A DNA stretch of 64,000 bases. It comes from G963556115 sp963678205 (GTDB lineage: Bacteria; Planctomycetota; SZUA-567). Positions 18,901-25,836 of the stretch are shown one piece after another. The translations under genes were made by a program, and so were the position numbers. Location of the stretch: NCBI GenBank assembly GCA_963678205.1, contig OY782760.1, forward strand, positions 1,674,001 to 1,738,000, in the 5' to 3' direction. Position 1 is the stretch's first letter, and each line of letters opens with the position of its first letter. The notes below the pieces were generated by a model. It saw only the letters and a list, made by a program, of their open reading frames with translations, was not told where the DNA came from and did no database searches.

Positions 18901-19070
18901 CTGATAGAATTTTAGTCGAGTTTTCTGGTTCCGAAGTTCCTGCAGAGTGGCTTGAAATGATTCTATCTGAGACTCTTGCAACAACTGGTGAAGTTATAGC
19001 GGCAGATGCACAGAAGGAGATAGAACTGTCTGGTAGCGCTACTGTTATTGTTGCGATTAAAAAGAATTAA
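15945..19070 (+). CDS. ileS: Isoleucyl-tRNA synthetase
   Basis: 1041 residues, a class I aminoacyl-tRNA synthetase. The HIGH motif appears as KPHHGTV in DGPPFPTGKPHHGTV and the KMSKS loop as KKLSKSSKN. The CP1 editing domain carries AWTTTPWTLSSNLALAVG. The length, the N-terminus (IIEFWDKEKIFEKS) and the long C-terminal domain resemble the IleS2 type shared with eukaryotes rather than the roughly 930-residue IleS1; IleS2 enzymes are typically less sensitive to mupirocin. AAAAGGGATT precedes the ATG. Stands alone and ends at a strong bidirectional terminator. Confidence 0.97.
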   Translation: MSQKLEKFDLKLNSLDIKKIQDEIIEFWDKEKIFEKSVKANKQDEATFYDGPPFPTGKPHHGTVLVSFLKDMLARYITMQGKSVPRRWGWDCHGLPIETQAEKLLGITNKCEIEERIGIAEFNDACANIVSQNNDTWKEYITAMARWVDYDDQYKTLDTSYMESVIWVFKECYEKGLIYQDYRVVPYCCRCETSLSISDTRESDSTRPRQDPSVTIRFKADKERNGKPTYFLAWTTTPWTLSSNLALAVGSELDYVILEGEDYCYILSQEASGRLAGVIGDEWLSTTVVKGSEFIDETYEPIYPYFAERKDGGAFRVLGVDYVELGEGTGIVHTAPGFGEEDYWACRSAKIDILCPVDDQGCYIPEVTDYAGRKVLDCNSDIIRQLKDEGKLIDHRTIEHNYPHCWRCREPLVYKAMTAWYFSIEKIKDKLIEQNQNINWVPSEIRDGRFGKWLDNARDWNISRNRYWSTPFPIWECDSCNNRKVFGSIKEIEEAGGIQVTDLHRQYLDKVEFACECGGKYQRIPDVLDCWFESGSMPYAQCHYPFDNKEWFEEHFPADFIVEYTGQVRCWFYYLHVLAVALFERPAFKNCVVHGTVLAKDGKKLSKSSKNYEDPLGLMDKFGTDAFRMYMFNSNAALMGDLLFDDAGIKVSYQKLVSPLWNACSFFTTYANIDGYKPGMPVKPEPKNSLDIWILSRLYTVEKSIKASMDAYIVDQYVAPLLELMDDLTNWYIRRSRRRFWGSGMSEDKSQAFSTLHYVLVRLCELLATGAPIISEYLFKVLTGEESVHLVMWPDIPGEFENMELMEKTRVARKVINMALSLRRQCKIKNRQPLSRLDVVLPSGIPADYVKQDIDIIEEELNIKNVVVLTDPSEIATVEYLPNFKTLGPKFGKHMKSIAATVKQGSFTQNDDGTSTVEIGGEVFTLDKGDVVIQYKAREGAAVVSDAGFVVGMDTTITPELEREGMAREIIRHIQEMRKEQQYEVSDRILVEFSGSEVPAEWLEMILSETLATTGEVIAADAQKEIELSGSATVIVAIKKN

Positions 19071-19089
19071 GATAAATTTTTATATATCT

Positions 19090-19132
19090 AAAATTATAGA
19101 CCTGCTTCTATGTGAGGCAGGTCTATAATTTT
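19090..19132. terminator. Bidirectional terminator between ileS and the AlkD-like gene
   Basis: AAAATTATAGACCTGC (19090-19105) and its perfect complement (19117-19132) form a 16-bp stem whose A/T-rich base works in both directions, between convergent genes. Confidence 0.9.
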
Positions 19133-19136
19133 ATGT

Positions 19137-19865
19137 TCAAGCTTCTCCTTTGAGGTATTGCTGACGTAGATCCTCTGGGAATTTTTCTATTGCGTAGCGT
19201 AGAGTAGTGCGGGGTATTGTGTGGTACTTATTTTTTTGAAGAAACTCTGCTTCTGTTTCAAAATCCTTTTTTCCTATCTCTCTAAGCATCCAGCCGACAG
19301 CTTTATGCATCAGGTCATGGTTATGGTGGAGAAATTTTCTTGCTAGTTTTAATGTGTCATTAAAATCTTTGTTTCTTATAAATGCAAGTGTGCTTAATAT
19401 TGAAATTCTTTCTTTCCATAGCTCACCAGTATTTGCTAGCCTATAAAGAATGGATCTATCTGATTTCTCAGCCAGAAACCTACCAAGGATATGGGGAGCA
19501 CTGAGGTCGACAAGATCCCAATTGTTGATTGCATTTACTTCATTAATATATAACTCGTAAATTTTCTTTTGCTTATCTTTATCTAGGGTCTTTTTTTTGC
19601 AAGCTTTATCAAACTGCCTTTCCATGATTATAAGTCCTGCAAATCTCATTTCATGATATTTGGAATGGAGTAATTTCATTATTACTTTAAAATCTGCCTG
19701 ACTTTTGAATTCATTTGCTACTTTGCGAACATTAGGATTATCAACTCCTAGAAAATGATCTCCTTCCCCATATCCGCCTTTAAACGCTTGGAAGAATTTA
19801 TACTTTCTTTTAATAAGTCTATCTTCACTTCTGGCTTTAAGAGCGTCATATATCTCATTCAGCAT
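19137..19865 (-). CDS. AlkD-like DNA alkylation repair protein
   Basis: 242 residues of HEAT-like helical repeats, the fold of AlkC/AlkD DNA glycosylases that excise N3- and N7-alkylpurines without base flipping. The active-site Trp and Asp of AlkD are recognisable in NNWDLVDLSAPHILG, and the conserved Arg in RISILSTLAFIR. FKGGYGEGDHFLGV is the family N-terminal signature. It is the last gene of a minus-strand cluster; its ATG at 19865 directly abuts the stop of the preceding gene at 19866, so translation is coupled. Confidence 0.9.
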   Translation of the reverse strand: MLNEIYDALKARSEDRLIKRKYKFFQAFKGGYGEGDHFLGVDNPNVRKVANEFKSQADFKVIMKLLHSKYHEMRFAGLIIMERQFDKACKKKTLDKDKQKKIYELYINEVNAINNWDLVDLSAPHILGRFLAEKSDRSILYRLANTGELWKERISILSTLAFIRNKDFNDTLKLARKFLHHNHDLMHKAVGWMLREIGKKDFETEAEFLQKNKYHTIPRTTLRYAIEKFPEDLRQQYLKGEA

Positions 19866-20300
19866 TTAGAAGAGGACCTCTTTGAGTATAGCCGGATCAA
19901 GGCGATATTCCGACCCAATTCCTGAGCAGAAACCGAATTCATTTAGCATAAGAATGGTAAGATCGTTGTATCTCAGACTCCTGCCACTTTTTGTATCTTT
20001 TATTGTAATATCACCTTTTCTAAGTGGTTTACCACCTGTAGGATTTGGCATTGGACCTCTGTCGTCACGTACTTTGACTGTATATCTACCTAACACAGTT
20101 TGCTCGCGCTCCATTATATCCTTACCTTTTTCTTCAAGCTCTTCAAGCTTTATTATAACATCTGCGACTGTAATTCCAAGTTCAGCAAATTTTGCTTTGT
20201 CTGCAGCAATTATTTCCTCAATACTTCTGCTGTCTTCTCCTAGAAACCCATCAATTGATAGCTCGCCAGGCTCTAGCAGTTTTTCTATTTCGTTTTTCAT
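19866..20300 (-). CDS. Uncharacterised 144-residue protein
   Basis: 144 residues with no signal peptide or membrane segment. The N-terminal half is helical and acidic (SIEEIIAADKAKFAELGI, then VIIKLEELEEKGKDIMEREQ). The C-terminal half is a beta-rich segment with VLGRYTVKVRDDRGPMPNP, GGKPLRKGDITIKDTKSG and SLRYNDLTILMLNEFGFCSG. I do not recognise the family. It lies 12 bases after the flavin reductase gene and directly before alkD, in what looks like one operon. An ATG with AAGGAAAT upstream sets the start. Confidence 0.8.
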   Translation of the reverse strand: MKNEIEKLLEPGELSIDGFLGEDSRSIEEIIAADKAKFAELGITVADVIIKLEELEEKGKDIMEREQTVLGRYTVKVRDDRGPMPNPTGGKPLRKGDITIKDTKSGRSLRYNDLTILMLNEFGFCSGIGSEYRLDPAILKEVLF

Positions 20301-20312
20301 TTTATTTCCTTG

Positions 20313-21317
20313 TTAAGCAAATTTATCGTAGAAAATTTGACTCTTGTCCATCCCTTTACTTTCAAGAACCTGGTTGCAGGCGTTGATCATACCGGGGCTG
20401 CCACATAGGTACGCTTCATAATTGGTAAGGTCTGAGTAGTACCTGTCTACAACCTCAGTGATAAGTCCGCTCTCGCAGTTATCTCCTGTTACCTCTTCGT
20501 TTGAAAGGGCTGGTATATACTTGAACCATGTATGATCATGTTCAAGTGTTCTGAATTTGTCTACATAGAAGAGATCTTCAGATGTACAGGCTCCAAAGAA
20601 AAAATTTGTTTTACGTTTGGTGATACCTTTTGCAATCATCTCGTACACCATACTCTGTACTGGTGATAATCCCGAGCCACCAGCAATGAAAATTATGTCT
20701 TTGTCACTATCGCGTAAATAAAAGTCACCGTAAGGACCACTGAGGGTTATTGTATCGCCCACTTTCATATGCTCGTGAACGAAGGTTGTTACAATTCCTT
20801 TAGGAACTTTTCTGATGCAGAAGTCAACATACCCTTTTTCTGTAGGATTTGATGCTATAGAATAAGCTCTGTAAGTACTTCTCTTCAAATGTCCATAAGC
20901 AGGCGCGGTTATCTGCATATATTGTCCAGCTTTGTAGTCTAGATCTATTCCTTCAGGAAGCTTGAAACGAACACCTTTGATATCATATGTAAGGTCTTCA
21001 ATTGCTTCAACTTTGCAGTCATAGGTTGTGGAACCTATTAATTGTCCAGGAAGTTCGATAGATATATTGGAGTCAAGCATTGTCTGGCATGCTAGACGCC
21101 ATTTATTCTCCAGTTGTTCCGGAGAGAGTTTCTTTTCTTCTTTATCAGTAATTGCTGTGCCACCATTTTTAACCTGTACCTTGCACATCCCGCACAGGCC
21201 TCTACCTCCGCATGCGGAAGGGAGGACAATATTATTTTCTGAAAGATTCTCCAGTAGGTTTTTGTCGGTGTCGGCGTCTAGAACTTTTTCGCCGTTATTA
21301 ATTATTATTTGAACCAT
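20313..21317 (-). CDS. Soluble 2Fe-2S/FAD/NAD(P)H oxidoreductase (NqrF-like reductase)
   Basis: 334 residues. Residues 1-90 are a ferredoxin domain with Cys36, Cys42, Cys45 and Cys77 (C-x5-C-x2-C spacing, as in NqrF). The FAD domain has RAYSIASNP and the NAD(P)-binding domain has FIAGGSGLSPVQSM and the terminal CGSPGMINAC. It carries electrons from NAD(P)H through FAD to the 2Fe-2S centre. Unlike NqrF it lacks the N-terminal membrane helix, so it should be cytosolic and feed an unidentified oxygenase or reductase. No other nqr gene is near. It follows trxB in the minus-strand cluster. Confidence 0.9.
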   Translation of the reverse strand: MVQIIINNGEKVLDADTDKNLLENLSENNIVLPSACGGRGLCGMCKVQVKNGGTAITDKEEKKLSPEQLENKWRLACQTMLDSNISIELPGQLIGSTTYDCKVEAIEDLTYDIKGVRFKLPEGIDLDYKAGQYMQITAPAYGHLKRSTYRAYSIASNPTEKGYVDFCIRKVPKGIVTTFVHEHMKVGDTITLSGPYGDFYLRDSDKDIIFIAGGSGLSPVQSMVYEMIAKGITKRKTNFFFGACTSEDLFYVDKFRTLEHDHTWFKYIPALSNEEVTGDNCESGLITEVVDRYYSDLTNYEAYLCGSPGMINACNQVLESKGMDKSQIFYDKFA

Positions 21318-21367
21318 AAAGGTATTCCTTAGTTATATGCTAATTTAATTAATTTTAAATAAATTCT

Positions 21368-22315
21368 TTATATCTTCTGATCTTGGAAGAGTTCTTCAGC
21401 TGCCATTGCTGCTGTTGCGCCTTCTCCCACGGCTGTAGCAACTTGCCTGTATGAGCCTTCTCTTACATCTCCTACAGCAAACAATCCTATTATGTCTGTC
21501 ATCATGCTTGTATCAGTATCAATATGTCCTCGGCAATTTTTTGGGATAATTTTACAAATTAATTCTGTATTGGGGTTTGTGCCAACGAAGATGAATACTC
21601 CGTCTATATCAAGTTTTTTCGATTCTTTGGTGATATTGTTTCTAATCTTTGCATGTGTTACAGAAGGATTTCCGGAAATTTCTTCCAGCTCGCAATCAAA
21701 CATTACATTTATTTTATCATTGCCCAATACTTGTTTTTGGTAGATTTTTTCTGCTCTGAATGCTTCGCGTCTGTGTACAAGAATTACATCTGAAGCAAAT
21801 TTTGTTAAATGTAGGGATTCTTTCAGAGCTGTGTCACCTCCACCTACTACTAGAACTCGTTTTCCTCTAAAGAATGGAGCATCACAAGTGCCACAGTAGC
21901 TTACGCCTCTACCTCTAAGTTCCTTTTCTCCTTTTACACCAAGTTCTCTTGGCGAACTACCTGTTGCAATAACTACTGCTCTTGATTTAAGCTCTTCTTT
22001 ACCAGTTATAATAGTAAATCCATTTTCCTGGGTATGGCTGATGTCTTTGGCTTCAGCCAGTTTAAATTCTGTGCCGTAACGTTCTGCTTGAACTCGCATC
22101 TTCTCTGCAAGTTGTGGCCCATCTACTCCTTCTGGAAAACCTGGATAATTTGCAATATCCATGGTCATTGAAACTTGCCCGCCAACTAGTCCTTTTTCAA
22201 GAACCAGCACCTTGCGTTGAGCCCTTCCTGCATAGATTGCTGCTGATAGACCAGCTGGGCCACCCCCGATAATGACTATATCGTAGCTGTTTTGCTCTTC
22301 TTTTTTCAGTGTCAT
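21368..22315 (-). CDS. trxB: Thioredoxin reductase
   Basis: 315 residues, low-molecular-weight thioredoxin reductase. FAD-binding IIGGGPAGLSAAIYAGRA is near the N-terminus. The redox-active CGTC lies in GVSYCGTCDAPFFRGK (about residues 135-150). NADPH-binding VLVVGGGDTALKE and the C-terminal GLFAVGDVREGSYRQVATA complete the family pattern. It reduces thioredoxin with NADPH in the cytosol. It is preceded by a small Cys-rich gene (18 bases) and followed by the flavin reductase, an apparent redox operon. Confidence 0.96.
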   Translation of the reverse strand: MTLKKEEQNSYDIVIIGGGPAGLSAAIYAGRAQRKVLVLEKGLVGGQVSMTMDIANYPGFPEGVDGPQLAEKMRVQAERYGTEFKLAEAKDISHTQENGFTIITGKEELKSRAVVIATGSSPRELGVKGEKELRGRGVSYCGTCDAPFFRGKRVLVVGGGDTALKESLHLTKFASDVILVHRREAFRAEKIYQKQVLGNDKINVMFDCELEEISGNPSVTHAKIRNNITKESKKLDIDGVFIFVGTNPNTELICKIIPKNCRGHIDTDTSMMTDIIGLFAVGDVREGSYRQVATAVGEGATAAMAAEELFQDQKI

Positions 22316-22332
22316 CTTATTTCTCTTTCATT

Positions 22333-22554
22333 TCATTGTTTCTTTTTTTTGTCTTTATTCTTTTTCTTTTTTTTCTTATCCTTCTTTTTTTCTTTCGAAG
22401 GCTTCTCCTCTGAAAGAGTATTTTGAGGTATCGAGTAATCAATATACTCAGCTTTGCAGAGGTCTTTTTTAAATCTTGAACAACCGCCACATTTTCTACA
22501 GCGGAAGTTTCCTTTTTCAAGTTTAGCTTTTAATTTTCCCTTAATGCATCCCAT
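22333..22554 (-). CDS. Small Cys-rich protein with polylysine tail, upstream of trxB
   Basis: 73 residues. The ATG at 22554 has AAGGAG about 10 bases upstream. The first 45 residues carry a compact cysteine cluster (FRCRKCGGCSRFKKDLCK) that could bind zinc or an Fe-S centre. The last 25 residues are almost all Lys with some Glu/Asp. I see no known family. The good ribosome site and position directly before trxB support a real gene. The A-rich run encoding the tail also keeps another frame open (22317-22520), which I judge a shadow. Confidence 0.6.
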   Translation of the reverse strand: MGCIKGKLKAKLEKGNFRCRKCGGCSRFKKDLCKAEYIDYSIPQNTLSEEKPSKEKKKDKKKKKKNKDKKKKQ

Positions 22555-22814
22555 ATTTATACTCCTTATATTATGGTAGAGTTTAATACGGTTTATATTG
22601 TATTGTGATCAATTATAGCAAAATTGAGCTTTATATATTGTACTATCATAAAAAAAACATGTAAAGAAAATTCGGCAGTTTGAAAAAATTAAATATTATT
22701 ATCTTAATTATTACTGTATAGTTGTAATTTATTGCTCTATCTTTATAATCCGATAATAGTTGTATAGTAGTTTCTGTTAATTTTAACCAATAATTATTTG
22801 TTAGAAGAGGTATT
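22555..22814. other. Divergent promoter region
   Basis: 260 bases of AT-rich DNA between the trxB cluster and the glycosyltransferase gene. It should hold both promoters; no hexamer pair stands out enough to call. Confidence 0.4.
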
Positions 22815-24416
22815 ATGAATCATACTCCAAATAAAAAAGGCAAGCTCTCTGCTCAGAAAGCAGTGCTGATTTTAATTGTTATTACCACAGTGTTGAGGCT
22901 GGTGATTGCTGCTGTTACTGGGCTTGGGTTTGGCGAATCATATTATTCAATGGGAGTTGCCCATCCCCAGATTAGTTATTTTGATCAACCTCCACTAGCA
23001 TTTTGGCTTGGCTGGGCTTCTGTGGAAACTATTGGTAATTATACAGCATTTGCTCTACGCCTGCCTACCGTTCTTCTGTTTGCAGGCACAACGTGGATGA
23101 TGTATACACTTGGCAAGAGGCTATTTGGAGATTGGCAAGGATTCTGGGCTGCTGTTATTCTGAATTTGTCTGCAGTATTTACGTATTCTGTAGGTATATG
23201 GATTCAACCTGATGCTCCATTGATGTTTTTTTGGCTGGCTAGTGCAATTTGCTTTTATGATATATTCAGTATCAATTTTAATTCTATTGAAGAGCGAAAT
23301 AAGTTTAGGTCTTCATGGGATTGTTATTTAAGATGGATTGTAATAGGAGTAATGATTGGGCTTACAACCTTGAGTAAATACCATGCAGCATTCTTATTTG
23401 CAGGAGCAGGGCTATTTGCTCTGACTAGAAAAGAGGAGCGTCACTGGGTTTTTCACCCTGGTCCGTACCTAGCATTGGCGATTAATTTTATTATTGCAGC
23501 TCCGGTATTTATCTGGAATTATAATCATAACTGGGCTTCTTTTGTATTTCAGAGTAATAGAGCCGCTAATACAGGGATACATATTGATTGGTTTTTCAGA
23601 TCTATTGGAGGGCAGATGTTATGGGTGCTACCGTGGATATGGTTGCCACTAGTCTGGCAGTTATATAAATGCATAAAAGCTGGCAGAAAAGATAAAGCTC
23701 GATGGTTTTGTCTTATGACCGCTATACTTCCTATTGTATTTTTTACTCTTGTAACACTCTGGGCAAATTTAGGCTTTCACTTTCATTGGCAGGCTCCAGG
23801 ATATTTGATGTTATTCCCACCGCTCGGAGCCGCCTTTTACTCACTTCTATCTAAAGGAGGTGCGTATAGAAAGTGGGGATTCCGCTGGGTGTGGCTCTCA
23901 GTAATTGTTACCGTATTTTCATGTGTTATTCTTCAGATTCATGCAGCTACTGGTTTTTGGAGTTCTTATGGTCCTAAATGGTTTGGACATTTGTTTGGAG
24001 AGAAGAATGACCCAACCATGGAAGGGTACGACTATGCGCAGCTTATAAATCTTTTTGAAAAAGAAGGTTGGATGGACAGGGAGCATTATTTTGCAATTAC
24101 TAATAGCTGGTGGCTTGCTGGTAAGGTTGATTGGGCTCTCAAAGGTAAACTACCTGTTATTCCATTTGACAGTGACCCGCGAAATGTGGCATATTTCTTT
24201 GACCAAAATGATTTGCTCGGTAAAGATGCAATATTTGTTGCTACAGACAATGAACAATCTGTAAGAAGTAGAGCAGAAAGATGCTTTGATGAGGTTATTA
24301 GGTTGGATAATCATAAGGTTATCAGAGCTGGTGTTGCAGAAATGGAATTGGGTATATATTATTGTAAAAATTATAAAAAAACCTACGATTTACCGTATGG
24401 GCTTAACGTTGAATAA
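22815..24416 (+). CDS. GT39/ArnT-family membrane glycosyltransferase
   Basis: 533 residues with about ten transmembrane segments. The luminal loop after the first helix carries the Asp/Glu motif of the GT-C PMT/ArnT family (GFGESYYSMGVAHPQISYFD, then QPPLAFWLGW). Such enzymes use polyprenyl-phosphate sugars to glycosylate lipid A, proteins or cell-wall lipids on the outer face of the inner membrane. The C-terminal 130 residues are a soluble extracytoplasmic domain. AGAGG precedes the ATG. Monocistronic, with a terminator after it. The acceptor and sugar cannot be read from sequence. Confidence 0.85.
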   Translation: MNHTPNKKGKLSAQKAVLILIVITTVLRLVIAAVTGLGFGESYYSMGVAHPQISYFDQPPLAFWLGWASVETIGNYTAFALRLPTVLLFAGTTWMMYTLGKRLFGDWQGFWAAVILNLSAVFTYSVGIWIQPDAPLMFFWLASAICFYDIFSINFNSIEERNKFRSSWDCYLRWIVIGVMIGLTTLSKYHAAFLFAGAGLFALTRKEERHWVFHPGPYLALAINFIIAAPVFIWNYNHNWASFVFQSNRAANTGIHIDWFFRSIGGQMLWVLPWIWLPLVWQLYKCIKAGRKDKARWFCLMTAILPIVFFTLVTLWANLGFHFHWQAPGYLMLFPPLGAAFYSLLSKGGAYRKWGFRWVWLSVIVTVFSCVILQIHAATGFWSSYGPKWFGHLFGEKNDPTMEGYDYAQLINLFEKEGWMDREHYFAITNSWWLAGKVDWALKGKLPVIPFDSDPRNVAYFFDQNDLLGKDAIFVATDNEQSVRSRAERCFDEVIRLDNHKVIRAGVAEMELGIYYCKNYKKTYDLPYGLNVE

Positions 24417-24479
24417 TAATTTTATACATATAAAAACTAATTTTTAACTTTACGAAAAGTTATTCTTTGCTAAAATAAT

Positions 24480-24505
24480 AACGTCTCTATTATAGTAGAG
24501 ACGTT
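24480..24505 (+). terminator. Terminator after the GT39-type gene
   Basis: AACGTCTCTA (24480-24489) and TAGAGACGTT (24496-24505) form a perfect 10-bp stem, followed by GTATTTTTTT. Confidence 0.85.
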
Positions 24506-24546
24506 GTATTTTTTTATGGTGATTTCAATATTCTGAGGATGGTATA

Positions 24547-25746
24547 ATGCCTAAAAAATCAAAGACAAAGTGCATAGGAATTCTTACGTCAGGAGGAGAC
24601 TGTCCTGGTCTTAATGCAGCAATCAGAGGTGTTGCAAAGGCTTCAATGATAGAGTATGGTATAGATGTAATTGGAATTATGGATGGCTTCAGAGGACTTG
24701 TTGAGAACAGATATGTTAAACTTGACGACAGGTCTGTAAGTGGTATTCTTACAAGAGGAGGTACACTCCTAGGTACAAGCAGAGATAAACCTCATAAAAT
24801 GCCTATGGGCGGAAAAAAAGTAGACATGACCGATGTCGCAATCGAAAATGCCAAGAAAATGGGGCTTGACTGTTTGGTGTGTCTTGGCGGCGGCGGTACT
24901 CAAAAGAATGCTCTGCATCTTAAGAAGAATGGACTTAATGTTATGACTCTTCCTAAGACTATTGATAATGATGTATTTGGCACTGACTATACTTTTGGCT
25001 ATGATACAGCACTTAATATAGCTAGTGAAGCAATTGACAGGCTGCATACAACTGCGACCAGTCATCACAGGCTTATAGTATGTGAAATTATGGGGCACAA
25101 CTCTGGCTGGCTGACACTTGGAGCTGGTATTGCAGGTGGCGCTGATGTAATTCTGATTCCTGAAATTCCGTATAGTCTTGAAGCGGTGGCTGAACATCTT
25201 AGAGAGCGCCGTAGAGGGGGTAAAAAATTCTCAATTATTGCTATTGCTGAAGGCGCGCACTCTGTTGAAGAGGCTCGTGAAATTGAGCTTCAAATGATTG
25301 CTCATGATAAGTCAAAGAAGGAAAAAGAAGGTCAAGTAGCTGGAGAAGAAGAAAAAACAAAAGGCAAGAAAAAGAAAGTAAAAAGCGCAAAGAAAATCCT
25401 TGATGAAATAAGAAACAGTGATTACTCAGAAGTTCAAGAACCAATTGCGAGTAAGGTTGCAAGGGATATTCAGAGACTTACTGGTTTTGAAGCGCGTGTG
25501 ACTTCACTTGGTCACGTGCAGCGTGGTGGTAGTCCTTCACCTGCAGACAGACTGCTATGTACTGTACTTGGTACAAAAGCTGCACAGTTGCTAGCAGCAG
25601 GAGATTATAACTGCATGGTAAATGTACTCAATAATGTCTGTGGGTCAATTGATATCAATGAAGTTGCTGGTAAGCGTAAGTTAGTTCCTCTTGATCATCA
25701 CTGGCTGAATGCAGCCAGAATGGTAGAGACTTGCCTAGGCATATAG
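24547..25746 (+). CDS. 6-phosphofructokinase family protein with altered GGGGT motif
   Basis: 399 residues of the PfkA superfamily: SGGDCPGLNAAIRG at the N-terminus, GTSRDKPHKMP, the substrate motif PKTIDNDVFGTD, MGHNSGWL, and LGHVQRGGSPSPADR. It phosphorylates fructose 6-phosphate with ATP or PPi. Residues 114-118 read GGGGT (codons 24886-24900) where ATP enzymes have GGDG[ST] and PPi enzymes GGDD[ST]; the metal-binding Asp is replaced by Gly, so phosphate-donor preference cannot be assigned. A Lys/Glu-rich insertion (about residues 253-285) is unusual. It stands alone, between a terminator and a bidirectional terminator. Confidence 0.9.
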   Translation: MPKKSKTKCIGILTSGGDCPGLNAAIRGVAKASMIEYGIDVIGIMDGFRGLVENRYVKLDDRSVSGILTRGGTLLGTSRDKPHKMPMGGKKVDMTDVAIENAKKMGLDCLVCLGGGGTQKNALHLKKNGLNVMTLPKTIDNDVFGTDYTFGYDTALNIASEAIDRLHTTATSHHRLIVCEIMGHNSGWLTLGAGIAGGADVILIPEIPYSLEAVAEHLRERRRGGKKFSIIAIAEGAHSVEEAREIELQMIAHDKSKKEKEGQVAGEEEKTKGKKKKVKSAKKILDEIRNSDYSEVQEPIASKVARDIQRLTGFEARVTSLGHVQRGGSPSPADRLLCTVLGTKAAQLLAAGDYNCMVNVLNNVCGSIDINEVAGKRKLVPLDHHWLNAARMVETCLGI

Positions 25747-25783
25747 TTCCTTTAAGTGTAAGTAATTTGGTATTTTTGTTAAC

Positions 25784-25816
25784 AAAAAGAGCCCGGAATA
25801 TAACCGGGCTCTTTTT
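25784..25816. terminator. Bidirectional terminator between the PFK and activator genes
   Basis: AAAAAGAGCCCGG (25784-25796) pairs perfectly with CCGGGCTCTTTTT (25804-25816); the A and T flanks work on both strands between convergent genes. Confidence 0.93.
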
Positions 25817-25836
25817 GCCTAACTAGGAATAGGTTA

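Noticed and set aside
22317..22520. 67-codon Lys/Arg-rich frame overlapping the small Cys-rich gene
   Set aside because: It is the shifted frame of the A-rich tail of 22333-22554 and has no ribosome site of its own.
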